From positions 57,883-121,882 of the forward strand of contig JAKSRE010000004.1 of the NCBI GenBank assembly GCA_024403775.1: 64,000 nt of DNA, written 5' to 3'. The notes below the pieces were generated by a model. It had not been told where the DNA came from. It made no database searches and was given only the letters and a program-made list of their open reading frames with translations. Numbering within the stretch: the first letter of the stretch is position 1; every line of letters begins with the position of its first letter. This document shows positions 43,026-51,026 of the stretch, piece by piece. Origin of the DNA: Clostridia bacterium. Its GTDB lineage: Bacteria > Bacillota > Clostridia > Saccharofermentanales > Saccharofermentanaceae. Made by a program: the position numbers and the translations under genes.

Positions 43026-45452
43026 TTAAATATTTCCGCGTACAATTCCATACTGACTGCAAAGATTATTAAATTCCAAAGAACCAACAAAGCCGCGGAA
43101 TACATCAATTCTGCTCTTACCATTAATAAGCTCCTGAACCCAGGTATTAAATCCATCCGTATCCGGTTCTCTTCCAAACATTGCTCGATACATATAAGCA
43201 ACGAATTCTTCATTTGTAGGATCACTTCCAACGAATTCAGGACTAAAAACAAATCCATAGGCACAAGTAGCACCTGTAACTCTGCCATCCATAAGCTGGC
43301 CGACCCAGCTACTCTGTCCACCCATATCAGGAAGTCTGTTTAGACAAACTTTATATAGACGAGCGACAAAACAGTTAACTCCACTCTGCTGATCTAGTGG
43401 AACACCAACGAGATAAGCACCCTGAATGACTCCATATGAAGCACACAAATTACTAAACTCAAGTGAATTGGCAAAACCAGCAAATATCTCTTCTCGTGTA
43501 GCGCCATTTTTGAGTTTATTCATCCAGCCATTGAATCCATCTGTATCAGGAATTCTGTCAAAGAACATTTTATACAAATCTTTTACGTATTCATCATCAG
43601 CACGTTGCTGGTTAAAATATTCCTGACTGAAGATAAAACCATAACCTACCTGGGCTCCACAAATCTCACCATTATTAAGTGCACTACACCAATAAGTATA
43701 TCCTGCATTATCAGATTTACGATTAAAAGCTACTTTATAGCATCTCTCAACAAAATCACCAACGTCATTAATCTTTTCAGGAGTCTGAATAACTTTAGGT
43801 GTTGGTATAGGTCCTGGTGTAGCAGAAGGTGATACTTCCACATTAACATAGATTGGACCAACGAAGAGGAGTACTTTAGCACCAGTCATTCCATAGCATA
43901 TATAATAGGTACCACTATCAGAGTTCTGAATATTATTAAGTGCAAATCTGCACTTATAAGGTTGACCCAAATACTCTTGTTCTTTACCATAATACGCTTC
44001 AGTCTCTTCAAATGTTGGAGAATTCTGATTTGCAACCAAAACCAAATTACCATTTGAATCAACTTTATATAATTGAACAATATCTGTCTTCATATACGTT
44101 CTCGTGAAATTTATACAGCCACTCTCACCAGGTGTAAAATTGGTTTTACTTGCTGATGCTTCACCAAGGTCTTTCTTAGTATATGGTATTGAAATACTTG
44201 ACAAACAATTATTGCTGTCATGTACATTCGTAGGTAAGAACGAAGGATCTAATGAAGTATGAACATAATCATTACCAACTTCCCAAGGTCCCGGAATTGG
44301 TAACTGGAGTTTTCTTGTATTCTCACAAGTAACATTTAACTCATAATCAAACGAAGATACTATTTTCTGTATATCATTTGCACTCATGGAATTAGAGAAA
44401 ATCAATTCATCAGTTATATTTATTTCAACCTTGCTAACAGTTGTCTCCGGATAATCAATAGGATTAATAAATTCACAACTATACTGAAGAGTAACTGCTT
44501 CACCAGAATTCTTATCCTTAACTCCTGTAAGAATAACTTCATACTCATTAGTATATGTACTGCCTTTGCATTCTGGCTGAACAAATGACAACATGCCATA
44601 ATCGAGAATCAATTTGCCATTGTCCTTAGTACAGACATACGAAGTTCCTTCTGTCAGATCCTTAACAGTAACAGTTATATCGTCCAAAGAATCATAGGTA
44701 AGAACATTTGAATTAAGTTCCACTGACCATGAAGTTTTCTTTGGCAAAGTAATCATCGTACTAGGAACATATCCAGGACAAGGAAAAGAAGTAAAAGGCA
44801 ACTCTAATGTTGATTTTGAGGATTGTGTTGCATCACCAATGCAAATATTCCCTGCATAGCCAAAATCAAAAGCTACTGTCTTGTAAGACAGCAGGAATGC
44901 TCTATGACCAATAGTACCAAAAGTAGAACTTGTTATATTATATCCTTCGTTAAGGAAACCAGTAATCGCACCCTGTGGAGCATATCCTGAAGCCAAAATA
45001 TTATGATCACAGTTTGCACCTTTATTCCATAAATCATCAGACATATCATCTGGTTTATTTGAAATGTCTACTTTATGAGCAAAATCAAAATTACGAATTA
45101 ATGCACCAGCTTGTAAATCAGAAGAATTAACAGATACAGGAAGTTCATCTACACCTACCAGCCATCTGTAGAAATTCAACATACTTGTAATGGAACTAGA
45201 AGTCTCGTTATTAAGAGCCCCTACTGCATAAGGAGCTTTTGTTGAAGGTGTCTCAGAATAATATGATGTAGTCTTGGTATTAAGAGCAGCATAATACTTC
45301 TCTGCCACTTCTTCTGCTGTTCTTGAACTAAACTTTGTATAGTTATTTAAATTATATACTTTAGCCGCACTAGAATCCGAACCATGCGGAACAAATATAA
45401 CAAAATTCAATGCTACTGCCAAAGTAAGTACTAGTGATAAAAACTTTTTCAT
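43026..45452 (-). CDS. Secreted CAP/SCP-domain protein with DUF4214 repeats
   Basis: The 808-residue protein starts at MKKFLSLVLTLAVALNFVIF, a signal peptide, with GGAGG before that ATG. The N-terminal part is a CAP/SCP-like domain (LNFYRWLVGVDELPV, NCDHNILASGYAP, GHRAFLL...FDFGYAG). The middle holds beta-sandwich modules, including an immunoglobulin-like one (SDSGTYYICYG) followed by a Pro-rich linker. The C-terminal about 240 residues carry DUF4214 repeats with the R..D..G...W core. It is a predicted cell-surface or secreted protein; CAP domains in bacteria have no single known activity. It shares the DUF4214 module with the deacetylase at the start of the window. Confidence 0.88.
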   Translation of the reverse strand: MKKFLSLVLTLAVALNFVIFVPHGSDSSAAKVYNLNNYTKFSSRTAEEVAEKYYAALNTKTTSYYSETPSTKAPYAVGALNNETSSSITSMLNFYRWLVGVDELPVSVNSSDLQAGALIRNFDFAHKVDISNKPDDMSDDLWNKGANCDHNILASGYAPQGAITGFLNEGYNITSSTFGTIGHRAFLLSYKTVAFDFGYAGNICIGDATQSSKSTLELPFTSFPCPGYVPSTMITLPKKTSWSVELNSNVLTYDSLDDITVTVKDLTEGTSYVCTKDNGKLILDYGMLSFVQPECKGSTYTNEYEVILTGVKDKNSGEAVTLQYSCEFINPIDYPETTVSKVEINITDELIFSNSMSANDIQKIVSSFDYELNVTCENTRKLQLPIPGPWEVGNDYVHTSLDPSFLPTNVHDSNNCLSSISIPYTKKDLGEASASKTNFTPGESGCINFTRTYMKTDIVQLYKVDSNGNLVLVANQNSPTFEETEAYYGKEQEYLGQPYKCRFALNNIQNSDSGTYYICYGMTGAKVLLFVGPIYVNVEVSPSATPGPIPTPKVIQTPEKINDVGDFVERCYKVAFNRKSDNAGYTYWCSALNNGEICGAQVGYGFIFSQEYFNQQRADDEYVKDLYKMFFDRIPDTDGFNGWMNKLKNGATREEIFAGFANSLEFSNLCASYGVIQGAYLVGVPLDQQSGVNCFVARLYKVCLNRLPDMGGQSSWVGQLMDGRVTGATCAYGFVFSPEFVGSDPTNEEFVAYMYRAMFGREPDTDGFNTWVQELINGKSRIDVFRGFVGSLEFNNLCSQYGIVRGNI

Positions 45453-45479
45453 AAGTGCCTCCGCCAAAACCATTAATTC

Positions 45480-45508
45480 ATTGTATAACTATTGGGCACT
45501 TTTGACAA
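45480..45508 (-). promoter_or_regulatory. Candidate promoter of the CAP/DUF4214 gene
   Basis: On the minus strand TTGTCA (45503-45508) and TACAAT (45480-45485) are separated by 17 bases, ending about 28 bases before the start codon. Confidence 0.6.
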
Positions 45509-45558
45509 TTTGTCAGAACTAATTGTTTACTTTTTGTTTAAATTATCCAAAGAAATAA

Positions 45559-46269
45559 TTAACGAAGTAATCCATTAATCTCATGTCGTGTAAGCATTCT
45601 ATACTCACCAGCCTTCAAATCACCTAATTCAACATTAAGAAATCTTACACGCTTAAGTTTAACAACTTTATATCCAAGATATTCACACATACGTCTGATC
45701 TGACGGTTAAGTCCTTGATGAAGTATGATTGTAAATGAACGATTGCCAGTAATTCTAACCTCACACGGAAGTGTAATTCTGTCAAGAATAGGAAGACCGT
45801 TCTCCATCTTGGATTTAAAGGAAGAATCTATCGGCTTATCAACCGTAACTTTATATTCTTTCTCATGATTATTTTCTGCACGAAGAAGTTTATTTACGAT
45901 ATCACCATCGTCAGTTAACAGAATTAATCCTGAAGAATTCTTATCAAGACGACCGATAGTAAAAACTCGCTCACTAATATTAAGGAAATCAATTATATTA
46001 TCAGGGTCTCTTCTGTCTGTAGTACAAGTAATTCCTAGTGGTTTATGAAGAGCAATATATAGATGTTCATTTTGCTCCTTGGGAATAACTACCTCACCTT
46101 TTACTTTAACTACCTGACCATCCTGAACTCGTGAACCATTAACGGCAACAACCTCATCTATGGTTACAACACCAGACTCAATTAACACATCTGCTTCTCT
46201 TCTCGAACAGTAACCAGAAGAAGAAATATATTTGTTTATACGTATACCTAATTCACCATTATCAGCCAT
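45559..46269 (-). CDS. rluF: 23S rRNA pseudouridine synthase, RluF-like
   Basis: The 236-residue protein starts at the ATG preceded by CGGGAGA; a TTG at 46302 is less likely. It has an N-terminal S4 RNA-binding domain (INKYISSSGYCSRREADVLIESG) and an RsuA/RluB/RluF catalytic domain with the Asp-containing GRLDKNSSGLILLTDDGD. The stretches NNHEKEYKVTVDKPI and LHQGLNRQIRRMCEYLGY match RluF more than RluB or RsuA. It converts a 23S rRNA uridine (2604 in E. coli) to pseudouridine. It follows the histidine kinase gene after 33 bases and may be in the same transcript. Confidence 0.9.
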   Translation of the reverse strand: MADNGELGIRINKYISSSGYCSRREADVLIESGVVTIDEVVAVNGSRVQDGQVVKVKGEVVIPKEQNEHLYIALHKPLGITCTTDRRDPDNIIDFLNISERVFTIGRLDKNSSGLILLTDDGDIVNKLLRAENNHEKEYKVTVDKPIDSSFKSKMENGLPILDRITLPCEVRITGNRSFTIILHQGLNRQIRRMCEYLGYKVVKLKRVRFLNVELGDLKAGEYRMLTRHEINGLLR

Positions 46270-46302
46270 AATAAGAGTCTCCCGACTTATCTTTATTATC
46301 AA

Positions 46303-48105
46303 TTAAAACCAGCTATTGGAACTGTCGACTTTCTTAAGAGTAAAAGTAAAAGTGGTTCCCTTTCCATATTCACTCTCAACAGTAATTGACTCACCCATAT
46401 ATGTGAGAAGCTCTTTTGCAATAGCAAGTCCAAGGCCAGTACCATGCTTACCACGAGCACGATCAGCTTTAAAGAAACGCTCAAATATGTGATCAATGTC
46501 ATATTCATGAATACCCTGACCAGTATCTTTTACAGAAATGTATACTTTCTCATCAGCCTCGCTATATTCAGATTCAATTGTAATTGTCTCACCTTCTGGA
46601 GTGTACTTCTTAGCATTATCAAGAAGAATAACAAGAATCTGCTCAACTCGGTCTGGATTACCCATAACAGTTGGAAGCTTTCCTGTAACAAACTTTACCT
46701 GGAAAGTAATACCTGCATTACGCATAACAGACATATACTTTGTCTCAATTTCAGAAAGAAGTTCATTCATATCAAATGGGAATGTCTTAAATGCAATAGT
46801 ACCTGACTGGAGTTTGGACAACTCAAGCATATCATTGATAAGTCTTGAAAGTCTCATTGTCTCATGAAGAATAATTCCATAGTATCTCTGCTTGTCAGCT
46901 TCATTTTTAACCATACCATCAATAAGAGGTTCAATAAGACCACGAAGCGTCTGAAGCGGTGTTCTTAACTCATGAGAAATATTTGCAACATAATCTCGTC
47001 TGGTACGCTCAAGCTTCAATTCTTCATATACATCTCTGAAGAAGCCAGTGGCACCAACAATCTCTTCATTCACACCAAACTTAGGAACAATATTTACCTG
47101 ATAAGCATAATTAGGTCCCTCAAGTGTTCTCTCGAGACTCTCACCTGTCTGAATACACTTCTCATAGTCATCCCATACTTCATGAAACGGAATCAACTGC
47201 AATTTCTCGGTAAACAAATTCTTCTTTGACACCTTATCAAAGATTGTCTCCAAAGTATTATTAACAACGATAGGTGTTAAATTCTCATCAACTACTACGA
47301 TACCTTCAGAGATAACATCAAAAATATCCTGAAGTCTGTTACGCTCTACTCTGATAGCATCAAATGCATCAGAAATCTGATCTGCCATTTTATTAAAGGA
47401 CTGGGCAATCTCACCTACTTCGCCTCTGGTATCCTCGTTGGCTCTTACACCAAATTCTCCTTCACCATAAGCCTGTGCAATCGTATTAATCTCCTGAATT
47501 GGTCGAACAATTCTTCTTACAACAAGATAAATTGGAACAAGCATTATAAGAGCTGCACAGAATGTAGATAAGAGAAGAATATTAACGAAAGAGTCAATTA
47601 TTTCTCCTTCGTCTGTAACAGTAGAAACTGAGACAAGATAGTAAATTCCGTCAGACCATTCAACTGGCTTTTGTACGATAAGAATCTTATCGAAAACACT
47701 ACCTACATCAATAATTCTTTTAACATCATCCAAAGATGAATTAAGAAGATTGTTCTGGACATAAGTAATAGCGGATGAAAAATGCTCAACATCTAGGTTT
47801 TTTGTATCAAGAATATCAGGAGCACAAAGCAAAATGCCATTAGGATCAAACAAGAAGAAGTTGCTTGACATAATGTCAGTATTTGAGAAAAAATACTTTC
47901 TAAAAGTCTCGTCCTCAGCAATAAGTGGCTCTTCTTTAAGAAAATCAGCGAATACTTCAGTCTGCTTATAAGTCTCATTTATCTGAGCATTAAGCGTTGC
48001 GGTCTTACTTGCCATAGTAAATGCCAATGTAGAAAAAATTGTTGTTACCAAAAGGGCACCCAGAACAAGAGCAATTGTTCTACGCAACAAGACCGAATGA
48101 AACAT
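46303..48105 (-). CDS. Membrane sensor histidine kinase (PhoR/WalK type)
   Basis: The protein has 600 residues. TM1 is at about 8-31 and TM2 at about 183-205, with an extracellular sensor between them, then HAMP (about 205-260), PAS (about 265-360), HisKA with the phospho-acceptor in ISHELRTP (His378), and a HATPase with DNAKKYTPEG, KDTGQGI and HGTGLGLAIAKEL. It autophosphorylates and passes phosphate to the response regulator just upstream, whose stop is 1 base before the kinase ATG. The domain order matches PhoR and WalK. The signal cannot be read from sequence. Confidence 0.94.
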   Translation of the reverse strand: MFHSVLLRRTIALVLGALLVTTIFSTLAFTMASKTATLNAQINETYKQTEVFADFLKEEPLIAEDETFRKYFFSNTDIMSSNFFLFDPNGILLCAPDILDTKNLDVEHFSSAITYVQNNLLNSSLDDVKRIIDVGSVFDKILIVQKPVEWSDGIYYLVSVSTVTDEGEIIDSFVNILLLSTFCAALIMLVPIYLVVRRIVRPIQEINTIAQAYGEGEFGVRANEDTRGEVGEIAQSFNKMADQISDAFDAIRVERNRLQDIFDVISEGIVVVDENLTPIVVNNTLETIFDKVSKKNLFTEKLQLIPFHEVWDDYEKCIQTGESLERTLEGPNYAYQVNIVPKFGVNEEIVGATGFFRDVYEELKLERTRRDYVANISHELRTPLQTLRGLIEPLIDGMVKNEADKQRYYGIILHETMRLSRLINDMLELSKLQSGTIAFKTFPFDMNELLSEIETKYMSVMRNAGITFQVKFVTGKLPTVMGNPDRVEQILVILLDNAKKYTPEGETITIESEYSEADEKVYISVKDTGQGIHEYDIDHIFERFFKADRARGKHGTGLGLAIAKELLTYMGESITVESEYGKGTTFTFTLKKVDSSNSWF

Positions 48106-48106
48106 C

Positions 48107-48796
48107 TTACTTACTTACCTCAAACTTATAGCCAACACTGTACACTGTCTGGATGGACCAGCTTGCACCATCAACATTAACCTTCTGTCTGATACGCTTA
48201 ATATGTGTATCAACTGTTCTTGGGTCTCCGTCGTAATGATCAGACCAAATCAAAGACAAAATCTGATCACGTCCCATAACCTGACCTGGATGAGAAGCGA
48301 GAAGATACAAAATCTCAACTTCCTTTGGTGTAAAAGGAATGCTCTCGCCATCAATCTTTACAGTGTAATTATCAATATTAATCTCGAGACCGTCAAAACG
48401 AAGGAGTGTACTTGTCTCCTGTGTCTCAGTACTTCTTCTAAGAACTGCCTTAATACGTGCAATAACTTCACGTGGTGAAAAAGGCTTAACAATATAGTCA
48501 TCAGCGCCAAGCTCGAGACCTACAACACGGTCAATCTCTTCACCCTTTGCTGTAAGAAACATAATAGGTGTAGACATTGTTTTACGAATCTCGCGGCATA
48601 CTTCAAGGCCAGTTAATTCTGGCATCATAACATCAAGAAGAATAAGGTCTGGCTTACAATGAGCCACCTTCTCAAGTGCTTCCTTTCCATCATAAGCGTC
48701 AGTATATGTAAAACGCTCGTTATCAAAGTAAAGACCTAATGATTCGTGTACTACTGGATCATCATCGCAAAGTAATATGTGTGGGGTCTGTGACAT
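48107..48796 (-). CDS. OmpR/PhoB-family response regulator
   Basis: The 229-residue protein has an N-terminal receiver with acidic residues DDD at 11-13, phospho-acceptor Asp55 in LILLDVMMPE, the conserved Thr/Ala stretch FLTAKGEE and Lys in DDYIVKPFSP. The C-terminus is a winged-helix DNA-binding domain ending DGDPRTVDTHIKRIRQKV. It is encoded immediately upstream of its partner kinase and is the first gene of the operon. GCGGAGGATAATT precedes the ATG. A TATAAT-like element lies about 45 bases upstream. Confidence 0.95.
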   Translation of the reverse strand: MSQTPHILLCDDDPVVHESLGLYFDNERFTYTDAYDGKEALEKVAHCKPDLILLDVMMPELTGLEVCREIRKTMSTPIMFLTAKGEEIDRVVGLELGADDYIVKPFSPREVIARIKAVLRRSTETQETSTLLRFDGLEINIDNYTVKIDGESIPFTPKEVEILYLLASHPGQVMGRDQILSLIWSDHYDGDPRTVDTHIKRIRQKVNVDGASWSIQTVYSVGYKFEVSK

Positions 48797-48986
48797 AATT
48801 ATCCTCCGCTAATTAAACATACAATAAGATTATATAATACTTTTAATTTTTTCCATACAAAGAATTTGTATTTTTTGTGAATAAATGTCAAAAATGGAAC
48901 AAATTTCACTTTTCGAAAAGAAAAAAGGCAAATTGCATTATTCCCAGATTGTAAAATATAAGGAAACAGAACTAATTGGAGAAGAT

Positions 48987-49628
48987 ATGCAAAAGAACGT
49001 CACTTATATCCTTGCAGTAATCATAATAATAGCTACGACTTTTTTCTATAAACTCTATGCCAGCGGCGATTTAACTGGCATAAAAGCGGCTGTGACAAAG
49101 GAACCACCAAAAATAGAAACTACTTTTGAAGAGACTATGATAACTTTCTCCGCCGAGGCCAATACTATAAGTATTTATCTTTGCGGACATGTCGTAAATC
49201 CCGGAATATATGAGGTCCTGCCTGACACAATTCTAAACGATGTTGTAACCCTTGCTGGTGGCCTGACTTCTGATGCAGCCATAAACAGAATTAATCTGGT
49301 TTACATAATTAAGAACAATTTGACTATATATATTCCTTCTGAAGAAGAACTCCTTAATAACCAGTATGATTCCAGTCTTAATGTATCTGGCATTATCCTT
49401 GGTAACTCATCAATAAATACTGAAGACTCTATAAATACTGGTCTGATTAATATTAATACAGCAAACAAAGAAGAACTTACTTCCCTTCCAGGAATTGGCG
49501 ACAGTACTGCTGATAGAATAATTCAGTACCGTGAAGCTACCCCATTTACAAAAATAGAAGACATAATGAATGTTCAAGGAATTGGCGAATCAAAATATAA
49601 TAGTATAAAGGAATTAATATGTGTATAA
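48987..49628 (+). CDS. comEA: ComEA-like competence protein (SLBB + helix-hairpin-helix)
   Basis: The 213-residue protein is taken from the ATG at 48987, which has GGAGA upstream and puts a membrane helix at residues about 4-24, as ComEA requires; an ATG at 48885 would add 34 residues with no ribosome binding site. The outer part holds an SLBB domain (ISIYLCGHVVNPGIYEVL) and ends with two helix-hairpin-helix motifs (NTANKEELTSLPGIGDSTADRI and DIMNVQGIGESKYNSI). ComEA binds double-stranded DNA for uptake. Other competence genes are not in the window, so natural transformation is only suggested. Confidence 0.88.
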   Translation: MQKNVTYILAVIIIIATTFFYKLYASGDLTGIKAAVTKEPPKIETTFEETMITFSAEANTISIYLCGHVVNPGIYEVLPDTILNDVVTLAGGLTSDAAINRINLVYIIKNNLTIYIPSEEELLNNQYDSSLNVSGIILGNSSINTEDSINTGLININTANKEELTSLPGIGDSTADRIIQYREATPFTKIEDIMNVQGIGESKYNSIKELICV

Positions 49629-49658
49629 TCATTATAGTTTGTTTTAAGGAGCGGCATA

Positions 49659-50327
49659 ATGAGCACTATTTTAATCGTAGAAGACGATCAGGATATTGGT
49701 GACATTCTTGAGCAGGAACTCAAAAAAGAGGATTATTCCACCTACAGAGCATATTCAGGAACTGAAGCCAAACTTGTATTAGAACATATTACTCCTGATT
49801 TAATTCTTATGGATCTGATGATTCCAGGAATCCCAGGAGAAGAACTGATTAAGTTTACTGGCGACATTCCAGTTATTGCGGTTAGTGCCAAAACATCTGT
49901 AGATGATAAAGTTTATATGCTGTCACATGGGTGTGTGGACTATATAACCAAGCCTTTCGATTTAAAAGAGCTTAAGGCAAGAGTTGCTGTTCATATCAAA
50001 AATAAAGTTACTCCAATAATTTCTGAAGGAACAATCGTTAAATGTGGTGATCTTACTTTGGATAAAGCTAATTTCCTGATTTACTGTAAGGAAGAACCTC
50101 TAAAACTTACAAGAACAGAGTATGCCATTCTGGCCGTATTGATTGAGAACAAAACCAGAGTTATTTCTAAGGCAATTCTTCTCGAAAAGCTTGAAGACAT
50201 AACTCCTGACTGCCTCGACAGTTCCATAAAAGTCCATATCTCAAATCTTCGTCGTAAACTTAGAGCAGTAAGCGATAAGGAATACATTGAATCTGTCTGG
50301 GGAATCGGATTTAAAATAATCGAGTAA
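49659..50327 (+). CDS. Orphan OmpR-family response regulator
   Basis: The 222-residue protein has a receiver with EDD at 8-10 and phospho-acceptor Asp52 in LILMDLMIPG, Lys in DYITKPFDL, and a winged-helix C-terminus ending IKVHISNLRRKL...YIESVWGIGFKI. No histidine kinase gene is adjacent. It lies 30 bases after the comEA-like gene on the same strand with AAGGAGCGG before the ATG, so the two are probably co-transcribed. Its targets and kinase are unknown. Confidence 0.93.
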   Translation: MSTILIVEDDQDIGDILEQELKKEDYSTYRAYSGTEAKLVLEHITPDLILMDLMIPGIPGEELIKFTGDIPVIAVSAKTSVDDKVYMLSHGCVDYITKPFDLKELKARVAVHIKNKVTPIISEGTIVKCGDLTLDKANFLIYCKEEPLKLTRTEYAILAVLIENKTRVISKAILLEKLEDITPDCLDSSIKVHISNLRRKLRAVSDKEYIESVWGIGFKIIE

Positions 50328-50330
50328 AAT

Positions 50331-50357
50331 AAAGGGGTATCATTGACACCCCTTTAT
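50331..50357. terminator. Bidirectional terminator between the response regulator and trmB
   Basis: AAAGGGGT and ACCCCTTT form a perfect 8-bp stem with an 8-base loop, followed by TATTATTAG. The A/T flanks on both sides allow use by both convergent genes. Confidence 0.75.
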
Positions 50358-50359
50358 TA

Positions 50360-51013
50360 TTAGCTTTTAACTGTTGCAACCACTCTTTTAATTGCTATTC
50401 CCTGATCTGCAAATTTCTGCTCAAATTCAGTTCTTACATTAACGCTGTCATATTCACTATTATGAAGATCTCTTGTAAGCTCTGATAATTCAAAACCAGA
50501 CTCTTCAAATTCAACAAGTGAAAAATCAAACAAATCATCATTATCAGTCTTAAAACAAATCTGACCATTACCTTTAAGAATAACCTTATACTGCTCAAGG
50601 AACGCTCTGTAGGTAAGTCTTCTCTTAGGCTTATTTCTTCTTGTCCAAGGATCTGAGAAATTAAGATACATTCTGTCAATCTCACTCTCATCAAAATAGT
50701 TGTTGAGAAGCTGGGCATCCGCATTTACAAAGAATAGATTAGGAATCTCCTGCTCATGGGCTTTCTCAATCGCTGCAAGAATTACTGACGTATCACGCTC
50801 TAAAGCAATATAAAGAACATCTGGATTCAGTTTTGCCATATCGCAGGCAAACTTACCTTTTCCGCATCCAACTTCAAGATATATAGGAGTATCAGGGCCC
50901 ACTTTACATGCTTCTCTCCACTTACCTTTATTGAGCATAGGTGCTTCAAACCAACGCTCATTACATCTTTCCAATCTCTCAGGAATGTGCTTTTTTGCTC
51001 TCATTCTTGCCAT
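50360..51013 (-). CDS. trmB: tRNA (guanine-N7-)-methyltransferase
   Basis: The 217-residue protein is the normal length for TrmB, which methylates G46 in the tRNA variable loop with S-adenosylmethionine. The SAM motif is YLEVGCGKGKFACDMA, and NFSDPWTRRNKPKRRLTY is the highly conserved catalytic/tRNA-binding segment of the family. It is the last gene of a glmS-metH-trmB run, 13 bases after the metH-like stop. Confidence 0.95.
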   Translation of the reverse strand: MARMRAKKHIPERLERCNERWFEAPMLNKGKWREACKVGPDTPIYLEVGCGKGKFACDMAKLNPDVLYIALERDTSVILAAIEKAHEQEIPNLFFVNADAQLLNNYFDESEIDRMYLNFSDPWTRRNKPKRRLTYRAFLEQYKVILKGNGQICFKTDNDDLFDFSLVEFEESGFELSELTRDLHNSEYDSVNVRTEFEQKFADQGIAIKRVVATVKS

Positions 51014-51026
51014 ATAACATATCTCC

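Noticed and set aside
43014..43343. Overlapping plus- and minus-strand frames at the end of the CAP/DUF4214 gene
   Set aside because: They lie inside a strong coding region whose DUF4214 repeats explain the sequence.
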